A stretch of 21,229 nucleotides of DNA from Oscillospiraceae bacterium (GTDB taxonomy: Bacteria; Bacillota; Clostridia; Oscillospirales; CAG-272): positions 1-21,229 of the forward strand of contig SVQJ01000008.1 of assembly GCA_015065395.1 (NCBI GenBank), given 5' to 3'. The stretch's first letter is position 1, and each line of letters opens with the position of its first letter. The notes beneath the pieces are model-generated. The model had not been told where the DNA came from. It saw only the letters and a program-made list of their open reading frames with translations, and did not search any database. A program made the position numbers and the translations under genes. Shown in pieces: positions 7,305-14,677 of the stretch.

Positions 7305-7333
7305 ATAGTACCACACCTTTTTCAAAATTGCAA
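7305..7333 (-). promoter_or_regulatory. Promoter of coaW
   Basis: On the minus strand, TTGCAA (7333-7328), a 17-nt spacer, then TACTAT (7310-7305). Its -35 lies just past the spoIIP stop codon, so coaW can be expressed in growing cells independently of the spore genes upstream. Confidence 0.6.
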
Positions 7334-7336
7334 GAG

Positions 7337-8506
7337 CTATGGGCAAAGTGTGTTTATCAAATCCTCTTCATTTATATTAATATCGTATCCGTATATGTAA
7401 TCTGCAAGGGCACTTGCGAAAAGAACTGCGCTGCGCTTGGCTTCAGCCAGGGTGTTTGCACAGGTGCCGCATTCCAAAAGCAACGCGCCGCTTCGCATAT
7501 CCTGATAAAAGGATGCCCGCCTCAGATTTATGGGCCGCACAAAGCTTGAATAGCTGTTCCAAAGGGAGCTTTGAAGAGAAAGTGCGAGGGTGAGGTTTTT
7601 GCGCCACTCCGTATGCCCGCTTCCTCCCTCGTCCGTTCCGCAAACCATCATTATCTGTGCACAGCTTTTTTTGAAGAGGTGCGTGCAGGCCTGTATAAAG
7701 CCATCCTCCTCGTTCCCTATGCAATCCCTGTGCACGTCAAAAACGTACTCTATTGAAGGATATTGCTCCAGCACCTTTTTTACTGCCGCATTGCTTTTTT
7801 CGTAGGATGCGCTGTAGTCGTCACTGTCAAAAAGCTCCGTCAGATGTATAGTTTCGATCCCTGCTCCCTCAAGAACGGTTTTGATAATCTGCCCGACCGC
7901 CACCACATTGCTGCTTGTATCGTGAGTGCGAAAGCTTGTCCCGGCGGAGGCTTTGTAGCCCTCCGTTGCGTGGGTATGATAGATAAGGACCTTCGGAGAG
8001 CCCTCGCCCCACCTTTCGTTTAACTCATCGGCACTGAGGCAAGGGCGCGGACTCTCGGATAGCTGTAAAAGATCGGGGCTGTAGCCGGTCTCGTTGGAAA
8101 GGGCAAAGCCGTTTTCGGCTTTTGTTGAAAGGTCCTTTTGGAGAAATACAGAGGAAGGCTTTTCCGTATCCGGCACCTCCTCCATAAATTCTCCCTCGGG
8201 CAGTACTGGAATGAGGGGACGGCTTATAACATAGTCCGGTATTATAAGGGAAAGCAAAAGAGCGGAGCCTTTATCTTTTATGAATTCTATCGCCTGAGCT
8301 GCAATGGAAAAATGCATGACCAGCGCCGTTATGCAAAGAAAAAGGCTTAAAAGCCAAAACAGCTTTTGCTTTTTCCTCTTCCTTACGGAAGGAATTGCGT
8401 CTCTTTGCGTGCTATCCTCTTTGCTTTCAAGAAGCCCTCTTTCGGGCGAAGATATAAGCTTTTCGGTATCCGCGGCTGCTCCCTCCTTTCTTTTTCGTTT
8501 TGTCAA
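7337..8506 (-). CDS. spoIIP: Stage II sporulation protein P (peptidoglycan hydrolase)
   Basis: SpoIIP is the amidase/endopeptidase that works with SpoIID and SpoIIM to thin septal peptidoglycan during engulfment. The 389-aa product has a basic cytoplasmic N-terminus, one membrane segment (about 48-66), a linker, and the catalytic domain with IYHTHATE (175-182), DVHRD (257-261) and LLLECGTCANTLAEA (342-356). The His and Glu residues are those expected to hold zinc. It lies 33 nt downstream of gpr, the usual gpr-spoIIP pair. The start is uncertain: TTG at 8506 follows an in-frame TAA and has no Shine-Dalgarno site, while a perfect AGGAGGG lies just downstream of it with no usable start codon behind it. 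Confidence 0.93.
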   Translation of the reverse strand: MTKRKRKEGAAADTEKLISSPERGLLESKEDSTQRDAIPSVRKRKKQKLFWLLSLFLCITALVMHFSIAAQAIEFIKDKGSALLLSLIIPDYVISRPLIPVLPEGEFMEEVPDTEKPSSVFLQKDLSTKAENGFALSNETGYSPDLLQLSESPRPCLSADELNERWGEGSPKVLIYHTHATEGYKASAGTSFRTHDTSSNVVAVGQIIKTVLEGAGIETIHLTELFDSDDYSASYEKSNAAVKKVLEQYPSIEYVFDVHRDCIGNEEDGFIQACTHLFKKSCAQIMMVCGTDEGGSGHTEWRKNLTLALSLQSSLWNSYSSFVRPINLRRASFYQDMRSGALLLECGTCANTLAEAKRSAVLFASALADYIYGYDININEEDLINTLCP

Positions 8507-8539
8507 TTATATGAAAGGGAAGGGAGACTTATGCTTGGC

Positions 8540-9478
8540 TTAAAGGCCGTCGGCAAGAAATGCCTTGTTTATTGCCGATGCGAGAACTGCGGATATCTCC
8601 TCGCAAACGATATCGCTGTCCTTGGGGGAAACAAAAAAGTTCTCCTCTCCGTTCAGAGCTTCCTCAAGGCTTGGATCAAGCTTTGTGATTCCTGCCCCTA
8701 TGAGAGCGTCAAAAACCAAAGTGGCGCTGTCCACCACGGTGGGCACGCCGAGAGCTATAACGGGGAAGCCGATTGTTGTGGAATTGACCGCGCCCCGTCG
8801 GTTTCCGATGCCGCTGCCCGGCTCTATTCCCGTGTCGGACAGCTGCACCGTGGCACAAAGGCGCTTCGTGGAGCGTGCTGCCAGCGCATCGACCGCAATC
8901 ACCACGTCAGGTTTTACATAGTCACAGGCGCCCTTTATCATTGCCGCCGCCTCGATTCCCGTTTGCCCCATGACCCCCGGGTGAACTGCGGAAATGCTGG
9001 AGCACCCGAGAAGGCGAAAGATATCACCGTGGGAGCTTTCCAGCATGTGTGAGGTGACGGCGATCTTGTCTGCCGTGCGGGGGCCTACCGAGTCTGCGGA
9101 GATGAATCGGTTTCCAAGACCCGCAACCAGTACCTTTGTGCTTTGAGTGATGCTCTTTTTTGTAATGCTTTCCGTGAGAGTCGATATAACATTGGCGATC
9201 GCCTCCGAAAGCTCGGATTTTCTGTCCTCGTCGATGTATCTCATGGCTCCCGTGTGGAGGGTTATATACCTGCCTGCCTTTCTGCCTGTTGCCGCCTCTC
9301 CCCGTCCCTCCATAACGGTCAGCTCTGATATGGGAATGGATGAAAATGAGTATTCACGGTAGCTCGTGCCCGGTGCGCCTCCCGATGCGTTTATGCTTTC
9401 GCAGGCAAGATCCGTGCGAAGGGAAGGAAAAGTAGGGGCGGAGCGGAAAAAAGATAAATTATTATGTGAATTTTTCAT
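8540..9478 (-). CDS. gpr: Spore germination protease GPR
   Basis: GPR degrades the small acid-soluble proteins that coat spore DNA when a spore germinates. It is made as a zymogen in the forespore. The sequence shows FPSLRTDLACE near the N-terminus, at the expected end of the propeptide, followed by VAGLGNRFISADSVGPRT and DVVIAVDALAARS, which carry the two conserved Asp residues of family A25. ISAVHPGVMGQTGIE and GNRRGAVNSTTIGFPVIALGVPTVVD also match. I chose ATG 9478 because AAAGG lies 11 nt upstream. The ATG at 9487 is only 2 nt from the same site. About 312 aa is a normal length for clostridial GPR. Confidence 0.95.
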   Translation of the reverse strand: MKNSHNNLSFFRSAPTFPSLRTDLACESINASGGAPGTSYREYSFSSIPISELTVMEGRGEAATGRKAGRYITLHTGAMRYIDEDRKSELSEAIANVISTLTESITKKSITQSTKVLVAGLGNRFISADSVGPRTADKIAVTSHMLESSHGDIFRLLGCSSISAVHPGVMGQTGIEAAAMIKGACDYVKPDVVIAVDALAARSTKRLCATVQLSDTGIEPGSGIGNRRGAVNSTTIGFPVIALGVPTVVDSATLVFDALIGAGITKLDPSLEEALNGEENFFVSPKDSDIVCEEISAVLASAINKAFLADGL

Positions 9479-9503
9479 AATAAACATTGCCTTTCTTGAA
9501 AAA

Positions 9504-9539
9504 GAATATTATAATATAGATAGTATCTGCATAATATTC
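9504..9539. promoter_or_regulatory. Inverted repeat and candidate forespore promoter upstream of gpr
   Basis: GAATATTAT (9504-9512) and ATAATATTC (9531-9539) are perfect 9-nt inverted arms 18 nt apart. On the minus strand, GGAATA and TATATTA, 16 nt apart, are close to the sigma-G/F pattern (TGHATA and CATHHTA) expected for gpr. A housekeeping TATAAT also overlaps. Which of these is used cannot be decided from the sequence. Confidence 0.4.
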
Positions 9540-9677
9540 CGTGGTATTACGGTGAAAATGCATATTAACGGTGTGCATATTCGCGTATCAAGCGTCGAAC
9601 ACTGTGGAAAACTCACTAAAAAGCAAAATGTTTATTGTGCATTTGAATGAATCTTAAATTATTTACTTAATAATGCA

Positions 9678-9706
9678 TTGATAAAGCGTTGCGGTTGTGT
9701 TATAAT
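9678..9706 (+). promoter_or_regulatory. Strong promoter of the oligopeptide-binding lipoprotein gene
   Basis: TTGATA (9678-9683), a 17-nt spacer, then TATAAT (9701-9706) preceded by TGT, an extended -10. The start near 9713 leaves a leader of about 70 nt. An open frame from 9689 overlaps this promoter, which supports the start at 9782. Confidence 0.8.
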
Positions 9707-9781
9707 TTAGTGTATACAATTATCGGCGCGTGCAGTCTTGACGGCGGTAATTCAACGGAAGATCAGAAGGAGTTCGTAAAA

Positions 9782-11572
9782 ATGAAAAAACTGTTAAGCT
9801 TAATCCTTGCAGCAATTATGGTTTGCACAGTTCTGGCATCATGCTCCACCCTCGCTAAGGGTGATAAGGGTGCTATTATCACCATGTATCTTGCTGAAGA
9901 GATCTATGACTATGATCCCGCAAAGGGATTTAACGACCTTGCCACCGCAAAGATCGTTTCCCTTATGTTCGAGGGCCTCACCACTCTCGATAAGGATGGT
10001 GACTGGCATAAGGGCATGATGGAGGATTATGAATATTTCAAGCCCTCCGAAAAGAACGACAATTACAGACTTCAGATATCTCTCAGGGATACCAAGTGGA
10101 GTGATGGACGTACCGTTCAGGCAAACGACTTCGTATATGCCTGGAAGCGTATCATGGAGCCCACATTCAAGTGTGAGGCTGCAGCTCTTCTTTACGATCT
10201 TGTGAACGCACGCGAGATCAAGATGGGCGATGCCACCGTTGATGACCTTGGTGTTTATGCTGTTGATACATATACTCTTGAGATCGAATTTGTTAACAAT
10301 ATAGACGTTGATGAGTTCTTCAAGAAATGCGCAAGCCTTGCACTCGTGCCCCTCAGAGAGGATAAGGTAAACAATAACGAGGATTGGGCTAAGCGTGCAT
10401 CCTCCATGGTAACAAACGGTCCCTTCGACGTGAGAAAGATCGACTACGGCAAGCAGATCAGACTTGAGCGCTCTGCTTACTATTACCGTGATACCGATTC
10501 CAATCAGCATCTTGATAAGTACGTAATCCCCTACAGACTTGTGGTTCGTTATGATTACGGTAACGGCAAGGCAACCACCGAGCAGCAGATCGAAAAGTTC
10601 AACGACGGAACCATCTTCTATCTTGGCGAGATCGCTCTCAGCGCACGCGGTGATTATGAGAAGAAGGCTAAGATCAAGGATTCCGCCATCACGACCACTC
10701 TTTATTTCAATCTTGAAAACGAGCTTTTCGCAGATGCAAAGGTAAGAAAGGCACTGTCCCTTGCTCTTGACCGTGAGGCGATTGCCGATATGCTTGTGTT
10801 TGCAAAGGCTGCAACAGGCTTTGTTCCTTATAATGTTGATGCAGCAGGCAACAAGGGAGATTTCCGTAAAACTGCCGATAAGAAGGCTGAGCTCCTTTCC
10901 ACCGATGCTGATGTAGCGGCTGCTAAGAAGCTTCTCAGCGAGGCGGGCGTAAGCGGCGGAAGCTTCGCTATCACCACCCGTTCCAATGAGGTTGATGTTG
11001 CTGTTGCAAATGCAGTTGCCGATGCATGGAAGGCTCTCGGCTTTAACGTAACCGTCAAGCAGCCCGGCACAGAGCTCATTCCCGCAAAGGATAATATGTC
11101 TGCGATCTATGATGACCTCTATCAGATCGCATACGACGAGGGCGATTTCGACGTTATTCTTGTTGAATATAATATGCTCGCTCCCAATGCTTTCTCCGCT
11201 CTTGCTCCCTTCGCAACTAAGTTCTCCGGTAACGGCGTTGATATGTATTCAGATAATTACAGCGTTATCGGTCACGTGACCGGATATGCAAACGATAAGT
11301 ATGATGAGCTTATCGAAAAGGCTTATGCCGCAAAGAAGGATTCCGAGGAAATGGATGCACTTCACGAGGCCGAGGAGCTTCTTCTCTCCGATATGCCTAT
11401 CATCCCTGTAGTGTTCCAGCAGGAGGCTTATATGACCAGCAAGGTACTCAGCGGCGTGGGCAACACATATTGGGGCAGAAACTTCAAGAAGACAAAGATG
11501 GATGACTATATGAAGCATAAGGAATCCATCCAGGCAGAACTTGCCGAAAATGAAGCAGAGGTAGTAGACTGA
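9782..11572 (+). CDS. Peptide/nickel-type ABC transporter substrate-binding lipoprotein (family 5)
   Basis: OppA/DppA-family binding protein of 596 aa, lipid-anchored on the outside of the membrane. The signal MKKLLSLILAAIMVCTVLASC ends in a lipobox. YDPAKGFNDLATAKIVSLMFEGLTTLDKDGDW and LRDTKWSDGRTVQANDFVYAWKRIMEP are classical family-5 blocks. The late VRKALSLALDREAIADML block and DMPIIPVVFQQEAYM also fit. AGGAG lies 8-13 nt before the ATG. The gene stands alone between its own promoter and terminator, with no oppBCDF permease or ATPase genes nearby, so it may serve a remote transporter. Codon use is strongly biased to GCA, CTT, GAG and AAG, as in highly expressed genes. Confidence 0.93.
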   Translation: MKKLLSLILAAIMVCTVLASCSTLAKGDKGAIITMYLAEEIYDYDPAKGFNDLATAKIVSLMFEGLTTLDKDGDWHKGMMEDYEYFKPSEKNDNYRLQISLRDTKWSDGRTVQANDFVYAWKRIMEPTFKCEAAALLYDLVNAREIKMGDATVDDLGVYAVDTYTLEIEFVNNIDVDEFFKKCASLALVPLREDKVNNNEDWAKRASSMVTNGPFDVRKIDYGKQIRLERSAYYYRDTDSNQHLDKYVIPYRLVVRYDYGNGKATTEQQIEKFNDGTIFYLGEIALSARGDYEKKAKIKDSAITTTLYFNLENELFADAKVRKALSLALDREAIADMLVFAKAATGFVPYNVDAAGNKGDFRKTADKKAELLSTDADVAAAKKLLSEAGVSGGSFAITTRSNEVDVAVANAVADAWKALGFNVTVKQPGTELIPAKDNMSAIYDDLYQIAYDEGDFDVILVEYNMLAPNAFSALAPFATKFSGNGVDMYSDNYSVIGHVTGYANDKYDELIEKAYAAKKDSEEMDALHEAEELLLSDMPIIPVVFQQEAYMTSKVLSGVGNTYWGRNFKKTKMDDYMKHKESIQAELAENEAEVVD

Positions 11573-11589
11573 TCTGCGTTGAATTAAAT

Positions 11590-11618
11590 AAAAGCGGGAG
11601 GCACAGCCTCCCGCTTTT
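11590..11618 (+). terminator. Intrinsic terminator after the peptide-binding lipoprotein
   Basis: AAAAGCGGGAGGC (11590-11602) and GCCTCCCGCTTTT (11606-11618) pair perfectly over 13 bp with a 3-nt loop. The stem ends in a T tract. It is symmetric and could also act on the minus strand. Confidence 0.92.
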
Positions 11619-11652
11619 AATCCCAAAGGAAAAACAAAGGAAAATCAGAAAT

Positions 11653-12252
11653 ATGGCTTCTCAATTAAAAAAAGAAGACGAGATCAAAATTTTCATACTT
11701 TATCTTCTCGATAAAATAGGCTATCCCCTGGATTATCCCAGCATAGGCTCTATCATGATGCAGGACGGTATAGTTAATTTCTTTGATTTTGCCCAGTGCT
11801 TTTTCGCATTGGTGGATGCAGGTCATATCAGAGAGATCGTTTCCGATAAGAGGGAAAGCGATGGAGAGACAAGCGGTGAGGATGAAGATGGGATGGGGGA
11901 TACCACCATTCTTTACGAGGTTTCCGAAACAGGAAGACAGGTAGCCGGTGTCCTTTCAGACAGCTTGATGGTGAGCATCAGAGAGAAAAGCTACAGAAGT
12001 GCTCTGCGCCATCTTTCCTTTGCCAGAAGAGGTGCATACATAGATCAGAGCTACCGTCCCGACGGAAAGGGATATCTCGTGACTTGCTCTATTAAGGATA
12101 AGGACGGCGTTATCATGGATCTGACCGTGAGGGCAGACAGCGAGTACCAGCTGAGAAGAATGCTGAATAATTATGCCGAGCGTCCCGAGGTGGTGTTCAG
12201 AGGTGTGGTCGCATTGCTCCAGGGGGACGTTAATTATCTGTTTGAAGAATAG
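11653..12252 (+). CDS. DUF4364 family protein (winged-helix-like)
   Basis: 199-aa protein matching the DUF4364 pattern common in Clostridia. The N-terminal IKIFILYLLDKIGYPLDYPSI and DFAQCFFALVDAGHI segments look like a winged-helix DNA-binding fold. A Gly/Glu/Asp-rich loop (about 73-87) follows, then LYEVSETGRQVAGVLSDSL. The C-terminal half is a mixed domain with VTCSIKDKDGVIMDLTVRAD. The function is not established; a regulatory role is inferred from the fold. AAAGGAAAA lies about 9-17 nt upstream of the ATG. The preceding terminator ends 34 nt upstream, so it may need its own promoter or depend on read-through. Confidence 0.85.
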   Translation: MASQLKKEDEIKIFILYLLDKIGYPLDYPSIGSIMMQDGIVNFFDFAQCFFALVDAGHIREIVSDKRESDGETSGEDEDGMGDTTILYEVSETGRQVAGVLSDSLMVSIREKSYRSALRHLSFARRGAYIDQSYRPDGKGYLVTCSIKDKDGVIMDLTVRADSEYQLRRMLNNYAERPEVVFRGVVALLQGDVNYLFEE

Positions 12253-12366
12253 CTTTCATATCCCGGTAGGTTTGAAATTATTATAACAATGTGCGGATAA
12301 TTTTGCTGATTTTTTTGATTTTTTTGCGCTGTGAAACGTGAAAAAAAGGCGTTTTTTTGTAGAAAA

Positions 12367-12435
12367 TGACAAAATTTGTGAATGAATTTTTGCCTGGAAA
12401 TTAAAAAAACACAAAACCCTATTGACAAAATTTGT
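12367..12435. promoter_or_regulatory. Paired palindromic direct repeats at the sigma-factor promoter
   Basis: TGACAAAATTTGT occurs at 12367-12379 and again at 12423-12435, 56 bp apart. Its core ACAAAATTTGT is an odd-centred palindrome. The second copy overlaps the -35 and spacer of the promoter at 12422-12449, an arrangement that fits a repressor binding two sites with looping. No such regulator is named by the sequence. Confidence 0.45.
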
Positions 12436-12449
12436 AACAGTGATATAAT
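12422..12449 (+). promoter_or_regulatory. Near-consensus promoter of the sigma-like gene
   Basis: TTGACA (12422-12427), a 16-nt spacer, then TATAAT (12444-12449) preceded by TGA, an extended -10. It closely resembles the rRNA-type promoter at 21133-21161. The start near 12456 leaves about 35 nt before the ATG at 12491. Confidence 0.85.
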
Positions 12450-12490
12450 ATTCTCAGCGGTTGTAAATTTTCTTGTATGATTTGCTGAAA

Positions 12491-13066
12491 ATGCAGGTAA
12501 TTGATTTGGACGAAGAACTTTTGAAACTCATTGCCGGGGTCAAGAACGGCAGGCATGAGGATTTTGAGCTGTTAAAGGCGCGGTACAGACCGCTTATCAG
12601 TGATCTTGCGGCGAGCTTTGAGGAAAGCGGAGCGGGCACAGCCTCTGAGCTTAGTGAGGATGCTCAGCGAGCTCTTCTGAAGGCCGCTGTTTCCTTTGAT
12701 GAGACGAAAAAAGGCATAACCTTCGGTCTTTATGCAAAGATCTGCATGAGAAATGCGCTGATCTCCGTTATGAGAAGCAAAAACGCAAAAAAGAACAGCG
12801 CGCGTCCCGCCGGTCCCGAAAAAAAGGATAGGATCGGCAATCTTTCAGGTTTTGAGGGACTTGAGCCTGATGAGATCATCGAGAAGATAAAAAGCAGCCT
12901 TTCCCCATTTGAGACCCAGGTGCTCTGCCACTTCTTTTCGGGAGAAAGCGCGGCGCAAACGGCAGGGAAGCTTGGCTGTGATGAGAAGTCCGTCTATAAT
13001 GCGGTATACCGTATCCGCAGTAAAGCAAAGGCTTTGTCAAATAAGACTTCCGATAAAAATAAATGA
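12491..13066 (+). CDS. Divergent sigma-70 family factor, SigH-like
   Basis: 191-aa protein with a region-2-like half (LLKARYRPLISDLAASF, then LLKAAVSFDETKKGITFGLYAKICMRNALISVMRS) and a region-4 half (LSPFETQVLCHFFSGESAA, then KLGCDEKSVYNAVYRIRSKAK). The second half resembles sporulation sigma-H, where the matching block ends HVKSIDNALQRVKRK. The usual core motif near EDLVQEG is degenerate here (SEDAQRALL), so binding to RNA polymerase core may be altered. The start is uncertain: ATG 12491 has no clear Shine-Dalgarno site, and a TTG at 12473 is an alternative. It is driven by a near-consensus promoter and followed by a small hairpin (13062-13083) without a T-run. Target genes are unknown. Confidence 0.8.
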   Translation: MQVIDLDEELLKLIAGVKNGRHEDFELLKARYRPLISDLAASFEESGAGTASELSEDAQRALLKAAVSFDETKKGITFGLYAKICMRNALISVMRSKNAKKNSARPAGPEKKDRIGNLSGFEGLEPDEIIEKIKSSLSPFETQVLCHFFSGESAAQTAGKLGCDEKSVYNAVYRIRSKAKALSNKTSDKNK

Positions 13067-13072
13067 AACGCT

Positions 13073-13100
13073 TTGCGTTCATTATATATGCCCGTATAGT
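13073..13100 (+). promoter_or_regulatory. Weak candidate promoter for the zinc-ribbon gene
   Basis: TTGCGT (13073-13078), a 16-nt spacer, then TATAGT (13095-13100). It would give a leader of about 80 nt containing a short AACGG:CCGTT hairpin (13127-13143). Transcription from the sigma-gene promoter is the alternative. Confidence 0.35.
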
Positions 13101-13187
13101 TTAATGAGAACGTTGTTTACAAAGGTAACGGTGAGAATCCGTTGAGGGCTAATTCTATTCTATTCTACCATTTAAGCGAGGTAAAAA

Positions 13188-13463
13188 ATGTACGAGGACA
13201 AGACATTAGTTTGCAAGGATTGCGGACAGGAGTTTGTATTCACTGCCGGTGAACAGGAATTCTACGCAGAAAAAGGCTTCCAGAACGAACCCCAGAGATG
13301 TAAGGCTTGCCGTGACGCAAGAAAGAACGCCTCCAGAGCTCAGAGAGAGATGTTCACAACCACTTGCGCACAGTGCGGTAAGGAAGCTAAGGTTCCTTTC
13401 CAGCCCAACAGTGACAGACCCGTATATTGCAGCGAGTGCTTTGCTGCAATGAAGGAACAGTAA
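13188..13463 (+). CDS. Small double zinc-ribbon protein
   Basis: 91-aa protein with two four-Cys zinc-binding modules. The first is Cys9 and Cys12 with Cys38 and Cys41, containing the EQEFYAEKGFQNEPQRC block. The second is Cys60 and Cys63 with Cys81 and Cys84, containing KVPFQPNSDRPVYC. These blocks are typical of the small Clostridia zinc-ribbon (zf-trcl-like) proteins, whose role is not firmly known. Nucleic-acid or protein binding is inferred. GAGGT lies 7 nt before the ATG and a strong terminator follows. High-expression codon use suggests an abundant protein. Confidence 0.9.
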   Translation: MYEDKTLVCKDCGQEFVFTAGEQEFYAEKGFQNEPQRCKACRDARKNASRAQREMFTTTCAQCGKEAKVPFQPNSDRPVYCSECFAAMKEQ

Positions 13464-13494
13464 TCTATTTGCAAATTGCATATATATTACGAGG

Positions 13495-13523
13495 AAAAAC
13501 GCGCCGATGGGCGCGTTTTTCTT
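13495..13523 (+). terminator. Intrinsic terminator after the zinc-ribbon gene
   Basis: AAAAACGCGCC (13495-13505) and GGCGCGTTTTT (13510-13520) pair perfectly over 11 bp with a 4-nt loop and a T-rich tail. Confidence 0.93.
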
Positions 13524-13683
13524 TTGTCTTACAAAAATTAGAGAATCCTTAATTTAAGCTTTTTCCATAGTTTTTTTCAGAACTCGACCGTTTTTGCCAA
13601 AAAATCAGATTTTAGTAACGTTTTTCCTGCTTGTCTGTATTTCATTTGGAAAATAAGGAAAAATGTTTTTTTGCAAAAATATA

Positions 13684-13712
13684 TGTACAAAACATAAAAA
13701 GTATGTTATAAT
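13684..13712 (+). promoter_or_regulatory. Promoter upstream of rlmB
   Basis: An extended -10 TGTTATAAT (13704-13712), with a weak -35 TGTACA (13684-13689) 17 nt upstream. TATGT and ACATA flank the -10 as a small inverted repeat. It lies at the end of an A/T-rich gap (13524-13780) in which nothing else is evident. Confidence 0.6.
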
Positions 13713-13780
13713 ACATAAGTAAAAATGTAATATAGGCTATTGTTGCCCTGAGAAAGGGCGCGCTTTGAAAGGAACTGCTT

Positions 13781-14632
13781 ATGGACGGTGCAGAGAACAA
13801 AAAATACCGCCCCCGGGAGGATGGATTCCGTAAGAGGAAGGGCAACTCCCAAGGTGAAAGACGGCATTTTAATGAAAACGAAAAAAATGCCCCGGCCGAG
13901 GGTGTGGTAGCAGGCAGAAATGCTGTGAGAGAGCTGATCCGCTCCGGAAGAAGCATCGATAAGATATTTGTAAAGGGCGGTCAGAGGGAAGGCTCCATCA
14001 CCGTGATCGTCTCCGAGGCTATAGCGAAAAAGATCCCTGTGATCGAGGTCACCCAGGAAAAGCTTGATTCTCTCTGCAATGATGTAAACCATCAGGGCGT
14101 GGTTGCTATGGCGGCAGAGAAGGAATATACCGATATCGATACGATCCTTTCCATTGCTGCCGAAAGAGGGGAAACTCCTCTTTTGGTCGTTGCGGACGGT
14201 ATTGAGGATCCCCATAATATGGGTGCGATCATTCGATGTGCCGAGTGTGCAGGTGCCCACGGTATCATAATTCCCAAAAGGCGCTCCGTGGGAATAACTC
14301 CCACAGTTGCCAAAGCGTCGGCAGGCGCCGTTGAGCACATGGCAATAGCAAAGGTAACCAATATTTCTCAGACTATTGATGAGCTGAAAAAGAAGGGCCT
14401 TTGGATATTTGCCGCAGAAGCGGGCGGAACTCCCTATTATGAAACCGATTTCAATACCCCGAGCGCCATAGTGCTTGGGAGCGAAGGCTTCGGCGTAGGC
14501 AGAGCAATTAAGGAAAAATGCGATTTTATAGTGTCCATTCCTATGTACGGAAAGGTCAATTCCCTTAATGTGTCCACCGCGGCATCCGTTATTCTTTGCC
14601 ATGCGGCAAGAATGCAAAGATCAGGAAAATGA
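13781..14632 (+). CDS. rlmB: 23S rRNA 2'-O-methyltransferase RlmB (SpoU/TrmH family)
   Basis: Transfers a methyl group from S-adenosylmethionine to a guanosine ribose in 23S rRNA (G2251 in E. coli). The 283-aa protein has a charged, probably disordered N-terminal tail (1-42), a substrate-binding domain starting VVAGRNAVRELI, and a knotted SPOUT domain. The three SPOUT motifs are present: PHNMGAIIRCAECAGAHG (144-161), AIVLGSEGFGVG (229-240) and IPMYGKVNSLNVSTAASV (253-270). AAAGGA precedes the ATG. The family also contains tRNA methyltransferases. The conserved NHQG and the overall layout favour RlmB. It heads a co-directional set with the next two genes. Confidence 0.93.
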   Translation: MDGAENKKYRPREDGFRKRKGNSQGERRHFNENEKNAPAEGVVAGRNAVRELIRSGRSIDKIFVKGGQREGSITVIVSEAIAKKIPVIEVTQEKLDSLCNDVNHQGVVAMAAEKEYTDIDTILSIAAERGETPLLVVADGIEDPHNMGAIIRCAECAGAHGIIIPKRRSVGITPTVAKASAGAVEHMAIAKVTNISQTIDELKKKGLWIFAAEAGGTPYYETDFNTPSAIVLGSEGFGVGRAIKEKCDFIVSIPMYGKVNSLNVSTAASVILCHAARMQRSGK

Positions 14633-14677
14633 TCCCTTTATATAGATTTTTCTAAACCGTAAGAAAGGTCAGAACCA

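Noticed and set aside
12253..12421. Possible terminator after the DUF4364 gene (T-rich runs and short inverted arms)
   Set aside because: The stems found are only five to seven A/T-rich pairs, and the T-runs are part of general A/T richness.
13090..13150. tRNA-like pattern upstream of the zinc-ribbon gene (GCCC...GGGC ends, TAGTTTAATGAGAAC like a D-arm, AACGG-TGAGAAT-CCGTT like a T-arm)
   Set aside because: The possible anticodon and T-arm stems use the same bases (13127-13129), the acceptor stem has only four pairs, the T-loop lacks TTC, and there is no CCA end. At most it is a decayed tRNA or a chance leader structure.
13706..14617. Long minus-strand open frame opposite rlmB, and similar frames opposite other genes
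   Set aside because: Their products lack recognisable domains and run antisense to genes with clear family motifs and ribosome sites.
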